Assembly (NCBI RefSeq): GCF_003955665.1
Contig: NZ_RXHU01000004.1
Coordinates: 1 to 64,000 of the forward strand
Direction: 5' to 3'
Length of the DNA stretch: 64,000 nucleotides
DNA from: Paenibacillus whitsoniae
Lineage (GTDB): Bacteria > Bacillota > Bacilli > Paenibacillales > NBRC-103111
Part shown: piece by piece, positions 16,197 through 24,785 of the stretch
How positions within the stretch are numbered: position 1 is the first letter of the stretch
Layout of the letters: each line of letters opens with the position of its first letter
Program-made: the position numbers and the translations under genes
Notes under the pieces: generated by a model
What the model saw: only the letters and a program-made list of their open reading frames with translations
Told to the model about the DNA's origin: nothing
Database searches by the model: none

Positions 16197-17350
16197 GCGT
16201 GAGCTCCTCCCGCAACTTTCCACTGTCTGTACCAATCCGAGATTTCTTCGCTCAGCGGAAGCTCCAATTCCCGCTCCATTCTTTCTTTGAGCAGCCAGTA
16301 CTGCTCCTCAACGCCGGCCTGATGATGAAGCGAATGATACAATTTCATAAGGGCAAAATAGCTGTCTTCCTCATCCGGGCACATCTTCTGAATCGTTCTG
16401 AACACCTCGATCGCCTTGTCTGCATGGTCATTTCTCTCGTAAAACTCGCCCAGCATCTTCATATGATGGCGCCACAGGAGCCGCAGCCGTTCGCGCTCAT
16501 GTTCCGCCCAAAGATAAGCATAGTTTCCCATGTAGTCTTCCGAATAGCCTTCAAGCGCACTCTCGTAGCGACTCACCGTTCCCTTATCTAGCACGCCGAG
16601 CCCTCTCATCTCCTCTTCCCAAACGTCTACGTCCACGCGTGTATTGCCGAGATCCAGCCGATACCCTGTCTCCAAATCGCCAATGCGGATCGAAATCGTT
16701 TCTGCCAGACCGCAGGTTTTCAAGGTTTGGCGGATATGATAAATCGTTGTGTACAAGTGCGAAGCCGCCTTCGCCTCGTCGACATCCGGCCACAACAGCT
16801 CAAGCAGCAAGCTGCGATAAACCATTTGACTTCGGTGATGGAGCAAATAAGCGAACAGCTCCTGCGCTTTGCTTGTCCGCCACTTGGGCACGACCGGTTC
16901 CGAACCCGGAAGCTGAAACCGAATCGGTCCGAAGCAGCGAATCACCGGGACGTTCGCGTCTGGCGCTGCTCTCAACATTTTTTTCATCTGCAGCTTTTCC
17001 TGCACTCGCTGTATGGTTTGCCGCAGGCGCTGGCTTTGTATGGGCTTCATGATGTAGTCTAGCGCATAGAGCTGAAAGGCCCGCACAGCGTAGTGATCGT
17101 AGCTGGTCACGAAAATAATTTCAATCCCCGGCACAGCCGCCTGGAGCTGCCAGCCGAGCCTCAAGCCATCGACTTCAGGCATGTGAATATCGAGAAATAC
17201 CGCATCGGGGCGATGCAGCAGGGCCCCTGCGATCACTTCTTTCGGATTGGTAAACGAAGCCGCGATCTCGATGTCGCGCGCTTCACGTTCAAGTGCTCTT
17301 TGAAGTCCAATTAACGCTAACGGTTCATCGTCGACCAACATGACTTTCAC
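16193..17350 (-). CDS. response regulator with OmpR-like and bacterial transcriptional-activator (BTAD) domains
   Basis: A 385-residue regulator with a receiver (Asp54 in FLDIHMPEVDG, Lys in YIMKPI), a winged-helix DNA-binding region (about 140-240, WRTSKAQELFAYLLHHRSQ) and a C-terminal tetratricopeptide-like BTAD region (about 250-380). This matches the SARP-like regulators of Bacilli. The GTG start has AGGAGG 8 bases upstream. It pairs with the membrane kinase whose gene overlaps its stop. Targets are unknown; the sortase and surface protein genes lie immediately upstream. Confidence 0.88.
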   Translation of the reverse strand: MKVMLVDDEPLALIGLQRALEREARDIEIAASFTNPKEVIAGALLHRPDAVFLDIHMPEVDGLRLGWQLQAAVPGIEIIFVTSYDHYAVRAFQLYALDYIMKPIQSQRLRQTIQRVQEKLQMKKMLRAAPDANVPVIRCFGPIRFQLPGSEPVVPKWRTSKAQELFAYLLHHRSQMVYRSLLLELLWPDVDEAKAASHLYTTIYHIRQTLKTCGLAETISIRIGDLETGYRLDLGNTRVDVDVWEEEMRGLGVLDKGTVSRYESALEGYSEDYMGNYAYLWAEHERERLRLLWRHHMKMLGEFYERNDHADKAIEVFRTIQKMCPDEEDSYFALMKLYHSLHHQAGVEEQYWLLKERMERELELPLSEEISDWYRQWKVAGGAHA

Positions 17351-17534
17351 AACTTACGCCTCCTGCATTTCTTCTACACGTTTCCTGGAAGTTCTCTTTC
17401 TTCATGTTGCTGACCATATCTCTTTATTAACTGCCCGGGAAATCCCGCGGAGCTCCGCTCCAAGCTTGTGTTTTTCAAGCCTCTCTCCTTCGAAGTGTAA
17501 AGCACGTTACGGGCAAAATCAATAAGCGCACCCA

Positions 17535-18389
17535 CTAACTGGACTGCCGTGCCAGCGCGTGTGACGGTTCCTCCTTAGGGAAAGCGTGAAGTACAAGCCG
17601 CGTATCGTCGGTTTCATTGCTGCACGTCACCAGCGTAAGAAGGCGGTCGGGGTTGTGAGGGAAAGGCGGCGCTGGAAACAACGATTTCTCGCGATAGCTG
17701 AGCGCGGCCTGAAGCAGCCCTTGTTCATTTGCGTAAGCCACATCGACTCGATCTTTCTGTGCATTAATCGTATAGACCGAGAAAATTTCCCACTCCGTCT
17801 GTTGAGACGGGGTCTCTAGCGTAATCACCCGATGCTCGTTGAAAAAGGCCCGGCTTTTATATCTTTGTAAACTGCCGAACATGGAGCCGTCGAGCATGTT
17901 ATGCCCGTAAATGACGATATTTTGCTGTGATCGTTCGAAATCGGAACGGTAGTCCATGAAAATACTGCCGTACATCGATTGTCTGCCTGCCGCATCGACA
18001 TTCAGGTAGTAATCGTTATCCGCATGCTGCAGGATCGGATAATCGACTTCGGTGCCATCGACATGCAGCCAGCCGACCACTTCTTGATTTATCGTACGCA
18101 GGCGTTCCCAGCGTTCCGGCTGCGCTGCTTCGGAGGAAACTGCGCGTTCTGACGGCGCTGGATCGCCTGCAGGGATTGGCGTAGTTAATGAAGAGACAGC
18201 CGCAGGCGAATCTGCTGCCGCCGCATGGACTTGCAACAGTTCTTTTTTTAACTGTGCGGCTTGTTTTCTTTCTGTATGCTGCTTATGGGTATCCACCGTA
18301 ATAAGTGCGATGCCGCCCGCTAACAGCAGCACGGCCAGCCAATACAAGCGTGTATAACGTTTATCGGTTACAAACAAACTTCTATGCAA
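17535..18389 (-). CDS. srtB: class B sortase
   Basis: A 284-residue transpeptidase with an N-terminal membrane helix (LYWLAVLLLAGGIALITV), a Ser/Ala/Pro-rich stalk and a sortase domain. Catalytic His is in YGHNM, Cys in TLVTCSNE (28 residues from the end of the domain tail) and Arg in DTRLVLHA. TLxTC with this spacing is typical of class B. The TTG at 18389 is preferred because GGGAGG lies 7 bases upstream; an ATG at 18395 has the same sequence only one base away, and earlier starts lie within the upstream gene's terminator. It follows the giant surface-protein gene and is presumably dedicated to it. Confidence 0.9.
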   Translation of the reverse strand: MHRSLFVTDKRYTRLYWLAVLLLAGGIALITVDTHKQHTERKQAAQLKKELLQVHAAAADSPAAVSSLTTPIPAGDPAPSERAVSSEAAQPERWERLRTINQEVVGWLHVDGTEVDYPILQHADNDYYLNVDAAGRQSMYGSIFMDYRSDFERSQQNIVIYGHNMLDGSMFGSLQRYKSRAFFNEHRVITLETPSQQTEWEIFSVYTINAQKDRVDVAYANEQGLLQAALSYREKSLFPAPPFPHNPDRLLTLVTCSNETDDTRLVLHAFPKEEPSHALARQSS

Positions 18390-18414
18390 GGTCATCCCTC
18401 CCGGGCGTGATCTG

Positions 18415-18449
18415 AAAAGAAGCAGGGACACCCTCAAGTGCCCCTGCTT
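18415..18449 (-). terminator. terminator of the giant surface-protein gene
   Basis: GCAGGG-a-CAC (18422-18431) pairs with GTG-c-CCCTGC (18438-18447); CTTCTTTT follows on the minus strand. It lies between the surface-protein stop and the sortase start, so the sortase depends on readthrough or its own promoter. Confidence 0.7.
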
Positions 18450-18452
18450 GTC

Positions 18453-21400
18453 TTATTTCTCTCGGCGTGAGCGCCAATAGGTCGTGCCCACCACGGCTAG
18501 ACTTGCGAAAATCATCGCTAAGCCTGCCAGATAAGCTTTGCTGTAAGGCGCTTGTCCTGTTTTTGGTACAAGCGAGGCAACCGGCTTGGCTGCTACGGCT
18601 TGCCCGTTTTTCGGATTGACGCTGACAGCTACGCCTTGATATTCTTTGCTGCCGTCCCCATTGCCAACCGCAACGGTAAACGAATCATCGCCTGTAAATC
18701 CTTCGTTCGGGGTATACACCCAGTTGCCGTCTTCCGTAAGCTGAACGGTGCCGTTCTCAGGCTGCTTCTCAACCGTGAAGGTCGGAGGAACTTCTCCCAC
18801 TTCCTTCTTCGGATCGGTTGGAATCGAGCCTTGAACAGGCGTATCCTCATCTGTTGTTACAGCTTTCGGCGGTGTCACTGGCGGTTCTACCGGAGGTGTC
18901 ACAGGTGGTTGCACTGGCGGCGTTACCGGTGGTGTTACCGGTGGTATCACCGGCGGTGTTACCGGTGGTTTCACCGGCGGTGTTACCGGTGGATCTACCG
19001 GCGGTTTCACCGGCGGCGTGCCTCCGTCGTCGTCATAAACATAAATCCCGGCATCAATCGTGCGATTGTCGTCACCGGACTGCAGAACAATACTGTCCGT
19101 ACGACCGGATGCGTTCGCATTCGAATCGACCGCCATGTCGGAACCTTTGTTCTTGTAGGTAAGAGCATAGCCACTCGGCGTGATGAACTGAACAACGTAA
19201 GATCCCGGGACCAACTGATTGAACAAATAATTGCCGTTCGTATCTGTTGTCGTCGAAGCCAGCGGTGTCAATAAGTCATCTGCTGCGAACAGCTTAACCG
19301 TTACGTTCTGTACGCCGGCCTCCGCCAGGTCCTGAATGCCGTTCATATTGGCATCGAGAAAAACCTTGTCCCCTAGTTGCGCCGGGATGTAGAAACCGGC
19401 ATCCACCGTCAGGTCATTCACGACAGTTAACAAAGATACCGTGTGGCTGAATCCTGTAGTGAGATCACGGTCGGAATCCACGCTGTCATCCGAGCCGACG
19501 TTAGCACGGCTTCCTTTATAGCCGGAAGGCACAAGGAATTTTACCTTATAGTTGCCAGTAAGCAAGAGGTTGGTAAAGAGATAATGCCCGTCGACGTCAG
19601 TCGCCGTGGTTTTCAGCAGCGCATCGGTGTCGGCGTCATACAGTTCAACCGTTGCATTCGACATGCCCGGTTCTCCGGCGTCTTGAACGCCATTGCCGTT
19701 TCGGTCGTGCCAGACGAGATCACCGATCTTGCCAAGATAGAAGCCGGCATCGATCGTATTGTTCGTTTCGTCTGAACGCAGAACTACCGTATCGCTAAAC
19801 CCGGTGATTGCATCCCCATCCGAGTCTCCGGAAGGTTCCCCTTGGTTTTTCACCGTTGGCTTGTACCCCACAGGTTTGATGAATTTCACCTTATAAGTGC
19901 CGGGCACCAGGTTCGTGAAGCTGTAGTTCCCATTCACGTCTGTTGTCGTACTTGCAAGCGGTGAGATCAGATCAGCCGCAGCATACAGTTCGACTGTAAC
20001 ACCGCTTATGCCGGATTCACTAACATCCTGCCGACCGTCTGCATTATCATCAAGAAACACCTTATCGCCCAGTTGTGCCAGCTTGTAGAAGCCCGCATCC
20101 ACCGTCAAGTCATTGACGACAGTCAGCAAAGATACTGTGTGACTGAATCCCGTTGTGAGATCGCGGTCGGAATCCACGCTGTCATCCGCACCGGCATTCG
20201 CCGGGCTTTCCTTGAAGCCGGCAGGCTTCAGGAATTTCACCTTGTAGTGAGCGGAGAGCAGCAGATTGGTGAAGAGGTAGTGGCCTCCTGCATCCGTCGT
20301 CATTGTGTTCAACAGCGCATCCGTATCAGCGTCATACAGCTCAACCGTTACGCCCGATAGCCCAGGCTCACCGGCATCCTGAATTCCGTTGGCATTGAGA
20401 TCATGCCATACGATGTCACCCAGCGTACCATTCGTGAGCAGGAACAGCCCGGCATCCACTGTCGTATTGTTATCCTTCGACAACAATGTGATGGTGCTCG
20501 TACGACCTGTTACCAGATCCGCGTCCGAGTCTAGCGTATCGTCTCCGCCTTGATCCTTCGAGGTCATGCCATATCCGTCAGGCGGCGCAAATTCTACGAT
20601 ATAACTGCCGGGATCCAGATTTGTAAACTGGTACAGCCCTGCCGGATCCGTGGTCGTTGATGCGATCGCGACGGCAGGCGCCGAAGCGTTATAGAGCTTC
20701 ACCGCTACATCCGGCACACCGGGTTCACCCGGATCTTGAATGCCGTTCTTGTTCACGTCAAGGAACACTTTGTCTCCCAGACTTGCTGGACCATATACGC
20801 CTGCGTCGAAGGAATAGTCCCTGCCGCCGTCAACCAGCGTAATGCCGCTAACGACGGCCTCGCTATCCGTGCGCACGGTAAAGACGGCATCGCTGTCTTT
20901 GGTATCATCGGCGCCTTGATTGCTTGGCGAGAAGTACGCGTATCCCGCAGGACGTGTAAATTTGACGACGTAGTTGCCCGGCATTAATCTCGTAAATTTG
21001 TAGTTGCCGCTGGCATCGGTCGTAGTCGTTTTAATAACCGTGTTCAGATCTCCCGCATCGTACAGTTTCACGGTTGCCCCGGCAATGCCCGGCTCGCCGG
21101 CATCCTGTACGCCATTCCCGTTGCGGTCATGCCAGACCCGATCGCCGATCTCGCCGAGATAGAAGCCGGCATCGATGGAGTTGTCCGTTTGGCCCGAGGT
21201 AAGCGTGACGGTATGACTGAAGCCCGTTGTCTCATCCCGATCGGAATCCTTGGCATCGTCTCCGCCTTGATCCTTGAGCGTCGGCTTGTACCCCGTAGGG
21301 TTAAGGAATTTTACTTTATAATTGCCAGGGTCTAAATTCGTAAAGCTGTATTTGCCGCTGGCATCGGTCGTCGTCGTCCCACCTGGAAGCGGCGTCGTTA

Positions 21401-24400
21401 GATTCGCTGCATCGTAGAGTTCGACCGTTACACCGCTAATGCCCGGTTCCCCGGCATCCTGTATGCCGTTCGCATTAAGATCTTCCCACACAAAATCGCC
21501 AATGGAGCCTTTCGTATAAATGCCGGCATCCAGCGTCATGTCCGTTTCTCCGCTACCAAGCGTTTTGTTCACGCGATAGGTACGAGTAGCGGTGTCATAC
21601 AACGTAAAATCGCTGTCCTTGGTGTCATCTCCCTGATCGTTCGGTGAGAGATAATAGCCGCTAGGCATCACGAATTCCACTGTGTAATCGTCCGGAGGCA
21701 GGTTCGGGAACTCATAATAGCCCGGCTTGCCAGAGATATGATCGTTGAACGTGCGCGTATACGAATAAGGGGTCGAGAGATCGACGCCTTTATACAGGTT
21801 AACCAGAACGCCGTTAAGACCGTTCTCCCCTGCCTCCTGAATGCCGTTCGCGTTCGTATCAAGCCAGATAAAATCGCCTAGATTGCCGGTTCCAGCCGGA
21901 TCCGTATTTTGAACGAGGAAGCCGACTTTAATCGGTTCCGACGGGAGGAATGCTTGCGGACCGCCTTCATCCGGATACGTCGCACCGTAGCCGAAGGAGT
22001 TCCACGCAATCTTGTTTCTCGGCGCGTTCACCGGCGCACGCATATCCCATTCCAGCGTGACCGATTCGCCTTGATTCAAGGTAATATTGCCAAAATCAAA
22101 CTTAAGTGCCGTCACCGTTGTAATATCCGCCGGCACCGTTGTCGTCCAGTTGCTGTGGTGTGTCCGGTGCAATGGATCGGTAAGGTCGCCTAGATCTGGC
22201 GTATTCGATGTAGAGTAGTACACCTTGATCTGTGGATCAAGTGCCGCTCCGCCCGGTCCCGTTACCTTATTCACCAGATACGGCCGCCAGTCAGAGTTTC
22301 GCGGGTTGGTGTCTATAACGCCGATATCGCTAATGCGCGGCAGCTTATCGATAATGACAATGTTGGAAATCGGCCCATTGGAGTCGGTGTTGCTCACCAC
22401 TAACTGGTACATCGCTTTCCCGCCGGGCAGCGTCACGCCGTTCGCCGGGTATTTCGTGAACACGCCGTCCAGCTCCCCTTTTACCCACTTGACCGATTCA
22501 AGGGAACCAGAGAACTTCACGTAGACATTTGCCGTGGATGTCACAAACTTATGCGTAGCCGCATTGTTGTCCCGATCATCGGTCGTGTCGTCAATCGTCG
22601 TCCCTTTGTAATCATCCGTAACCGCCGTCGTGGCAAACATCGTGTTGCCGAAGCTGCCGTTCGGCGCTCCATGCTTCACTGTGCCTTTAACGGTCACGTC
22701 GATGTACTCGCCAGGGAGGAGCACCGCACTTGCAAACGTCCACAGCTTCGCTTTATACGTCGTCGAACCGATGGCCTTATCGTATTGCGTAGCTACAGGA
22801 GCCATATCCTTTGTGGTGACATGCGTCTGATCGACGCTGACTACCGAGTAGTTGTCCAGCTTATCCTCCGGGAAAAAATCCAGAATCTCCGGCGCCGTCA
22901 GATTGCCTGTCGCGAACGGATGATTTTGCACTCTCAGCTTGTACGTGACTGTATCGCCTTCCCGCACCGATGCCGAGCCGACAACCGATTTCTCGGCAAC
23001 GACCCATGGCTTAGGATCGACAACCTTGATTACCACGCTGTCATTGCTGGTCAGGGGAGTCGCCCCATACGCTGCGTTCAGAGTAGCCGTGTTCGTAATC
23101 ATGCTGCCCACCGGCACCGCCGCACTTGCATGGTCGACGCTAAGCAGCGTCCCGTTCACGCCAATGTCTGAAGCGATGCGGAATCCGACCGGCACCGCGC
23201 CGAACACCCAGCGCACTTTGGATACGTACTGTCCGCCCCCCAGGCCGAGCGCAGACACATCCAGCGTCTGATTGCTGCTCGTGCTAAGGCTTGTCCCTCC
23301 AGCCCAGTCATACCAAGTATTCACCTCGTTAAGCTGGTATTGCACTGTGACGTTAACGTTCGTGTTATTGGTATAAGAGCCTGTCGATACACTCGTCAAA
23401 TCGATCTGTTTCGGAATCGCATCTTCAACCGCAATCGTGTCCAGATCGACGTTCCCTTGGTTGCCAAAACCGTTGATCTTGTACTGCACGGTTTGTCCCA
23501 GTGCGTACTCGTCGTTGTTTTGACGGGAATCCTTGTTGATTCCGTAAATGCCCGGTGTCGCCGCGGCAAGCTGGTGAGTGGCTGTGGCCGTATTCGTCAC
23601 CAAGGCTGTGCCGGTAAGCGATGTCCCTGTAGCATAAACGGAGTTGGTGACCGTATCACCGACATGAAAGGTCGTACTCGGATAGCTCAGTACTACGTTG
23701 TACGAGACGTTCTGTCCTGCATTCAATACCGGCAAATCCCAATAGACGCTGCCGTATACGGAATTGTACACCCCGCCAGCGGAAGCCGAGACGAAAGCAG
23801 CGCCAACAGGCAAGGTGTCAAACACGCGAACATTCTGAATGTTCGTTCCGCCCAGCGCGCTGTTTCCCTGCAGGTTCACCTGATACGTGACATTGCTGTC
23901 CAGAATTGGATCAACGACAGGAGACACTTTGCTTTTGGAAATCGACCAGTCAGCCCCATTCACCTGAGCCGTAACGATCGGCGCCGTCGAAGATACCAGC
24001 GTACTGTTATCCGCTTTAGCCGTAGCCGTATTCTGAGCCGTATCTCCTTGCTGCGTCGTGCCTGATTTGAACTTCGTTTTTAGCTTGAGTACACCTGTCT
24101 TCCCGGCAGCAAGCGGCGTTACCATTACAAACTTAACCGTACCCGGTGTACTGGTATCGACGCTGGCCACATCGGGTGTCGTATCCACGCCTACATAATC
24201 CAGCGCAGCAGGCAAAACATCCGTGATCACCATGTTGACCGCATCGTCCGTTGTGCTCGGATTCGCATACTTGATCGTATACGTAATCGTTTCACCCGGC
24301 AATGCCGTCGTCTTGTCGACTGTTTTCTCAAGCGTCAGAGAAACTGCCCCTGCAGCCGAAACAATGAAGTTGTAATAGGGCAAGACAGAGAGCGATATGG

Positions 24401-24479
24401 CCAGCATCAGGAACAGCACTCTTTTACCAATCGATAAAAGGTTGCGTCTGCTGCTCGGCGATCGCCGCATTCTTCTCAT
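18453..24479 (-). CDS. giant cell-wall-anchored SdrD-like repeat protein
   Basis: A 2,008-residue surface protein. A basic signal peptide (hydrophobic core LFLMLAISLSVLPYYNFIV) leads into five or so DUF11/isopeptide-like domains (about 50-960). Eight SdrD-type B repeats then follow, each opening with a GDxVWxDxNxNGxQDxGEPG calcium-binding-like motif and ending DAGxY. Next are a proline-rich wall-spanning stretch of PPVTPPV-like units and a cadherin/Big-like domain (TDEDTPVQGS, NWVYTPNEGFTGDDSFTV). The C-terminus is a sorting signal: VPKTG, a hydrophobic helix and RSRREK. The sorting motif departs from LPXTG at its first two positions. The start at 24479 follows GGGGGAG by about 6 bases. Likely role: adhesion or scaffold on the cell surface. 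Confidence 0.93.
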   Translation of the reverse strand: MRRMRRSPSSRRNLLSIGKRVLFLMLAISLSVLPYYNFIVSAAGAVSLTLEKTVDKTTALPGETITYTIKYANPSTTDDAVNMVITDVLPAALDYVGVDTTPDVASVDTSTPGTVKFVMVTPLAAGKTGVLKLKTKFKSGTTQQGDTAQNTATAKADNSTLVSSTAPIVTAQVNGADWSISKSKVSPVVDPILDSNVTYQVNLQGNSALGGTNIQNVRVFDTLPVGAAFVSASAGGVYNSVYGSVYWDLPVLNAGQNVSYNVVLSYPSTTFHVGDTVTNSVYATGTSLTGTALVTNTATATHQLAAATPGIYGINKDSRQNNDEYALGQTVQYKINGFGNQGNVDLDTIAVEDAIPKQIDLTSVSTGSYTNNTNVNVTVQYQLNEVNTWYDWAGGTSLSTSSNQTLDVSALGLGGGQYVSKVRWVFGAVPVGFRIASDIGVNGTLLSVDHASAAVPVGSMITNTATLNAAYGATPLTSNDSVVIKVVDPKPWVVAEKSVVGSASVREGDTVTYKLRVQNHPFATGNLTAPEILDFFPEDKLDNYSVVSVDQTHVTTKDMAPVATQYDKAIGSTTYKAKLWTFASAVLLPGEYIDVTVKGTVKHGAPNGSFGNTMFATTAVTDDYKGTTIDDTTDDRDNNAATHKFVTSTANVYVKFSGSLESVKWVKGELDGVFTKYPANGVTLPGGKAMYQLVVSNTDSNGPISNIVIIDKLPRISDIGVIDTNPRNSDWRPYLVNKVTGPGGAALDPQIKVYYSTSNTPDLGDLTDPLHRTHHSNWTTTVPADITTVTALKFDFGNITLNQGESVTLEWDMRAPVNAPRNKIAWNSFGYGATYPDEGGPQAFLPSEPIKVGFLVQNTDPAGTGNLGDFIWLDTNANGIQEAGENGLNGVLVNLYKGVDLSTPYSYTRTFNDHISGKPGYYEFPNLPPDDYTVEFVMPSGYYLSPNDQGDDTKDSDFTLYDTATRTYRVNKTLGSGETDMTLDAGIYTKGSIGDFVWEDLNANGIQDAGEPGISGVTVELYDAANLTTPLPGGTTTTDASGKYSFTNLDPGNYKVKFLNPTGYKPTLKDQGGDDAKDSDRDETTGFSHTVTLTSGQTDNSIDAGFYLGEIGDRVWHDRNGNGVQDAGEPGIAGATVKLYDAGDLNTVIKTTTTDASGNYKFTRLMPGNYVVKFTRPAGYAYFSPSNQGADDTKDSDAVFTVRTDSEAVVSGITLVDGGRDYSFDAGVYGPASLGDKVFLDVNKNGIQDPGEPGVPDVAVKLYNASAPAVAIASTTTDPAGLYQFTNLDPGSYIVEFAPPDGYGMTSKDQGGDDTLDSDADLVTGRTSTITLLSKDNNTTVDAGLFLLTNGTLGDIVWHDLNANGIQDAGEPGLSGVTVELYDADTDALLNTMTTDAGGHYLFTNLLLSAHYKVKFLKPAGFKESPANAGADDSVDSDRDLTTGFSHTVSLLTVVNDLTVDAGFYKLAQLGDKVFLDDNADGRQDVSESGISGVTVELYAAADLISPLASTTTDVNGNYSFTNLVPGTYKVKFIKPVGYKPTVKNQGEPSGDSDGDAITGFSDTVVLRSDETNNTIDAGFYLGKIGDLVWHDRNGNGVQDAGEPGMSNATVELYDADTDALLKTTATDVDGHYLFTNLLLTGNYKVKFLVPSGYKGSRANVGSDDSVDSDRDLTTGFSHTVSLLTVVNDLTVDAGFYIPAQLGDKVFLDANMNGIQDLAEAGVQNVTVKLFAADDLLTPLASTTTDTNGNYLFNQLVPGSYVVQFITPSGYALTYKNKGSDMAVDSNANASGRTDSIVLQSGDDNRTIDAGIYVYDDDGGTPPVKPPVDPPVTPPVKPPVTPPVIPPVTPPVTPPVQPPVTPPVEPPVTPPKAVTTDEDTPVQGSIPTDPKKEVGEVPPTFTVEKQPENGTVQLTEDGNWVYTPNEGFTGDDSFTVAVGNGDGSKEYQGVAVSVNPKNGQAVAAKPVASLVPKTGQAPYSKAYLAGLAMIFASLAVVGTTYWRSRREK

Positions 24480-24785
24480 ACATTGCTCCCCCAAATCTGT
24501 CGACATGAGCCGGCCATGTATGTTCTTTGCAAAAATAGTCCACACTCATGCCTTACCATAAAATAGATCAACCATTCTTCTTATGGCACCAGGTAAACCC
24601 TCTATCGCCAACACATCGGCAACTTTTTTCGACAAATCCCCCCCGCACAAAAGTGTTTACCTTGTAAAATTTTGTCATAAAAAGAACCTTTTCTAGCATA
24701 TCATAGGGACCTAGACAGAACCTATACAACTAAAAACTCCCTGTTCCGCAAATGGAAAGGGAGCTTGATCTTCTTCTATGCGTTC
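24480..24785. other. intergenic leader of the surface-protein gene
   Basis: About 306 bases between the GH78 gene and the surface-protein start. It contains the GH78 terminator (24731-24766), a run of seven C (24648-24654 region) and an A+T-rich stretch likely to hold the surface-protein promoter. I see no convincing -35/-10 pair or known riboswitch. Confidence 0.5.
24731..24766 (-). terminator. terminator of the GH78 gene
   Basis: CTCCCT-g-TTCC (24737-24747) pairs with GGAA-AGGGAG (24754-24763); TTTTTAG follows on the minus strand. Confidence 0.85.

Noticed and set aside
18552..24065. Several plus-strand frames opposite the giant surface protein
   Set aside because: They mirror the repeat coding sequence and lack ribosome-binding sites.
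24546..24730. Riboswitch in the leader of the surface-protein gene
   Set aside because: I looked for cyclic-di-GMP-like and other known conserved cores and found none.
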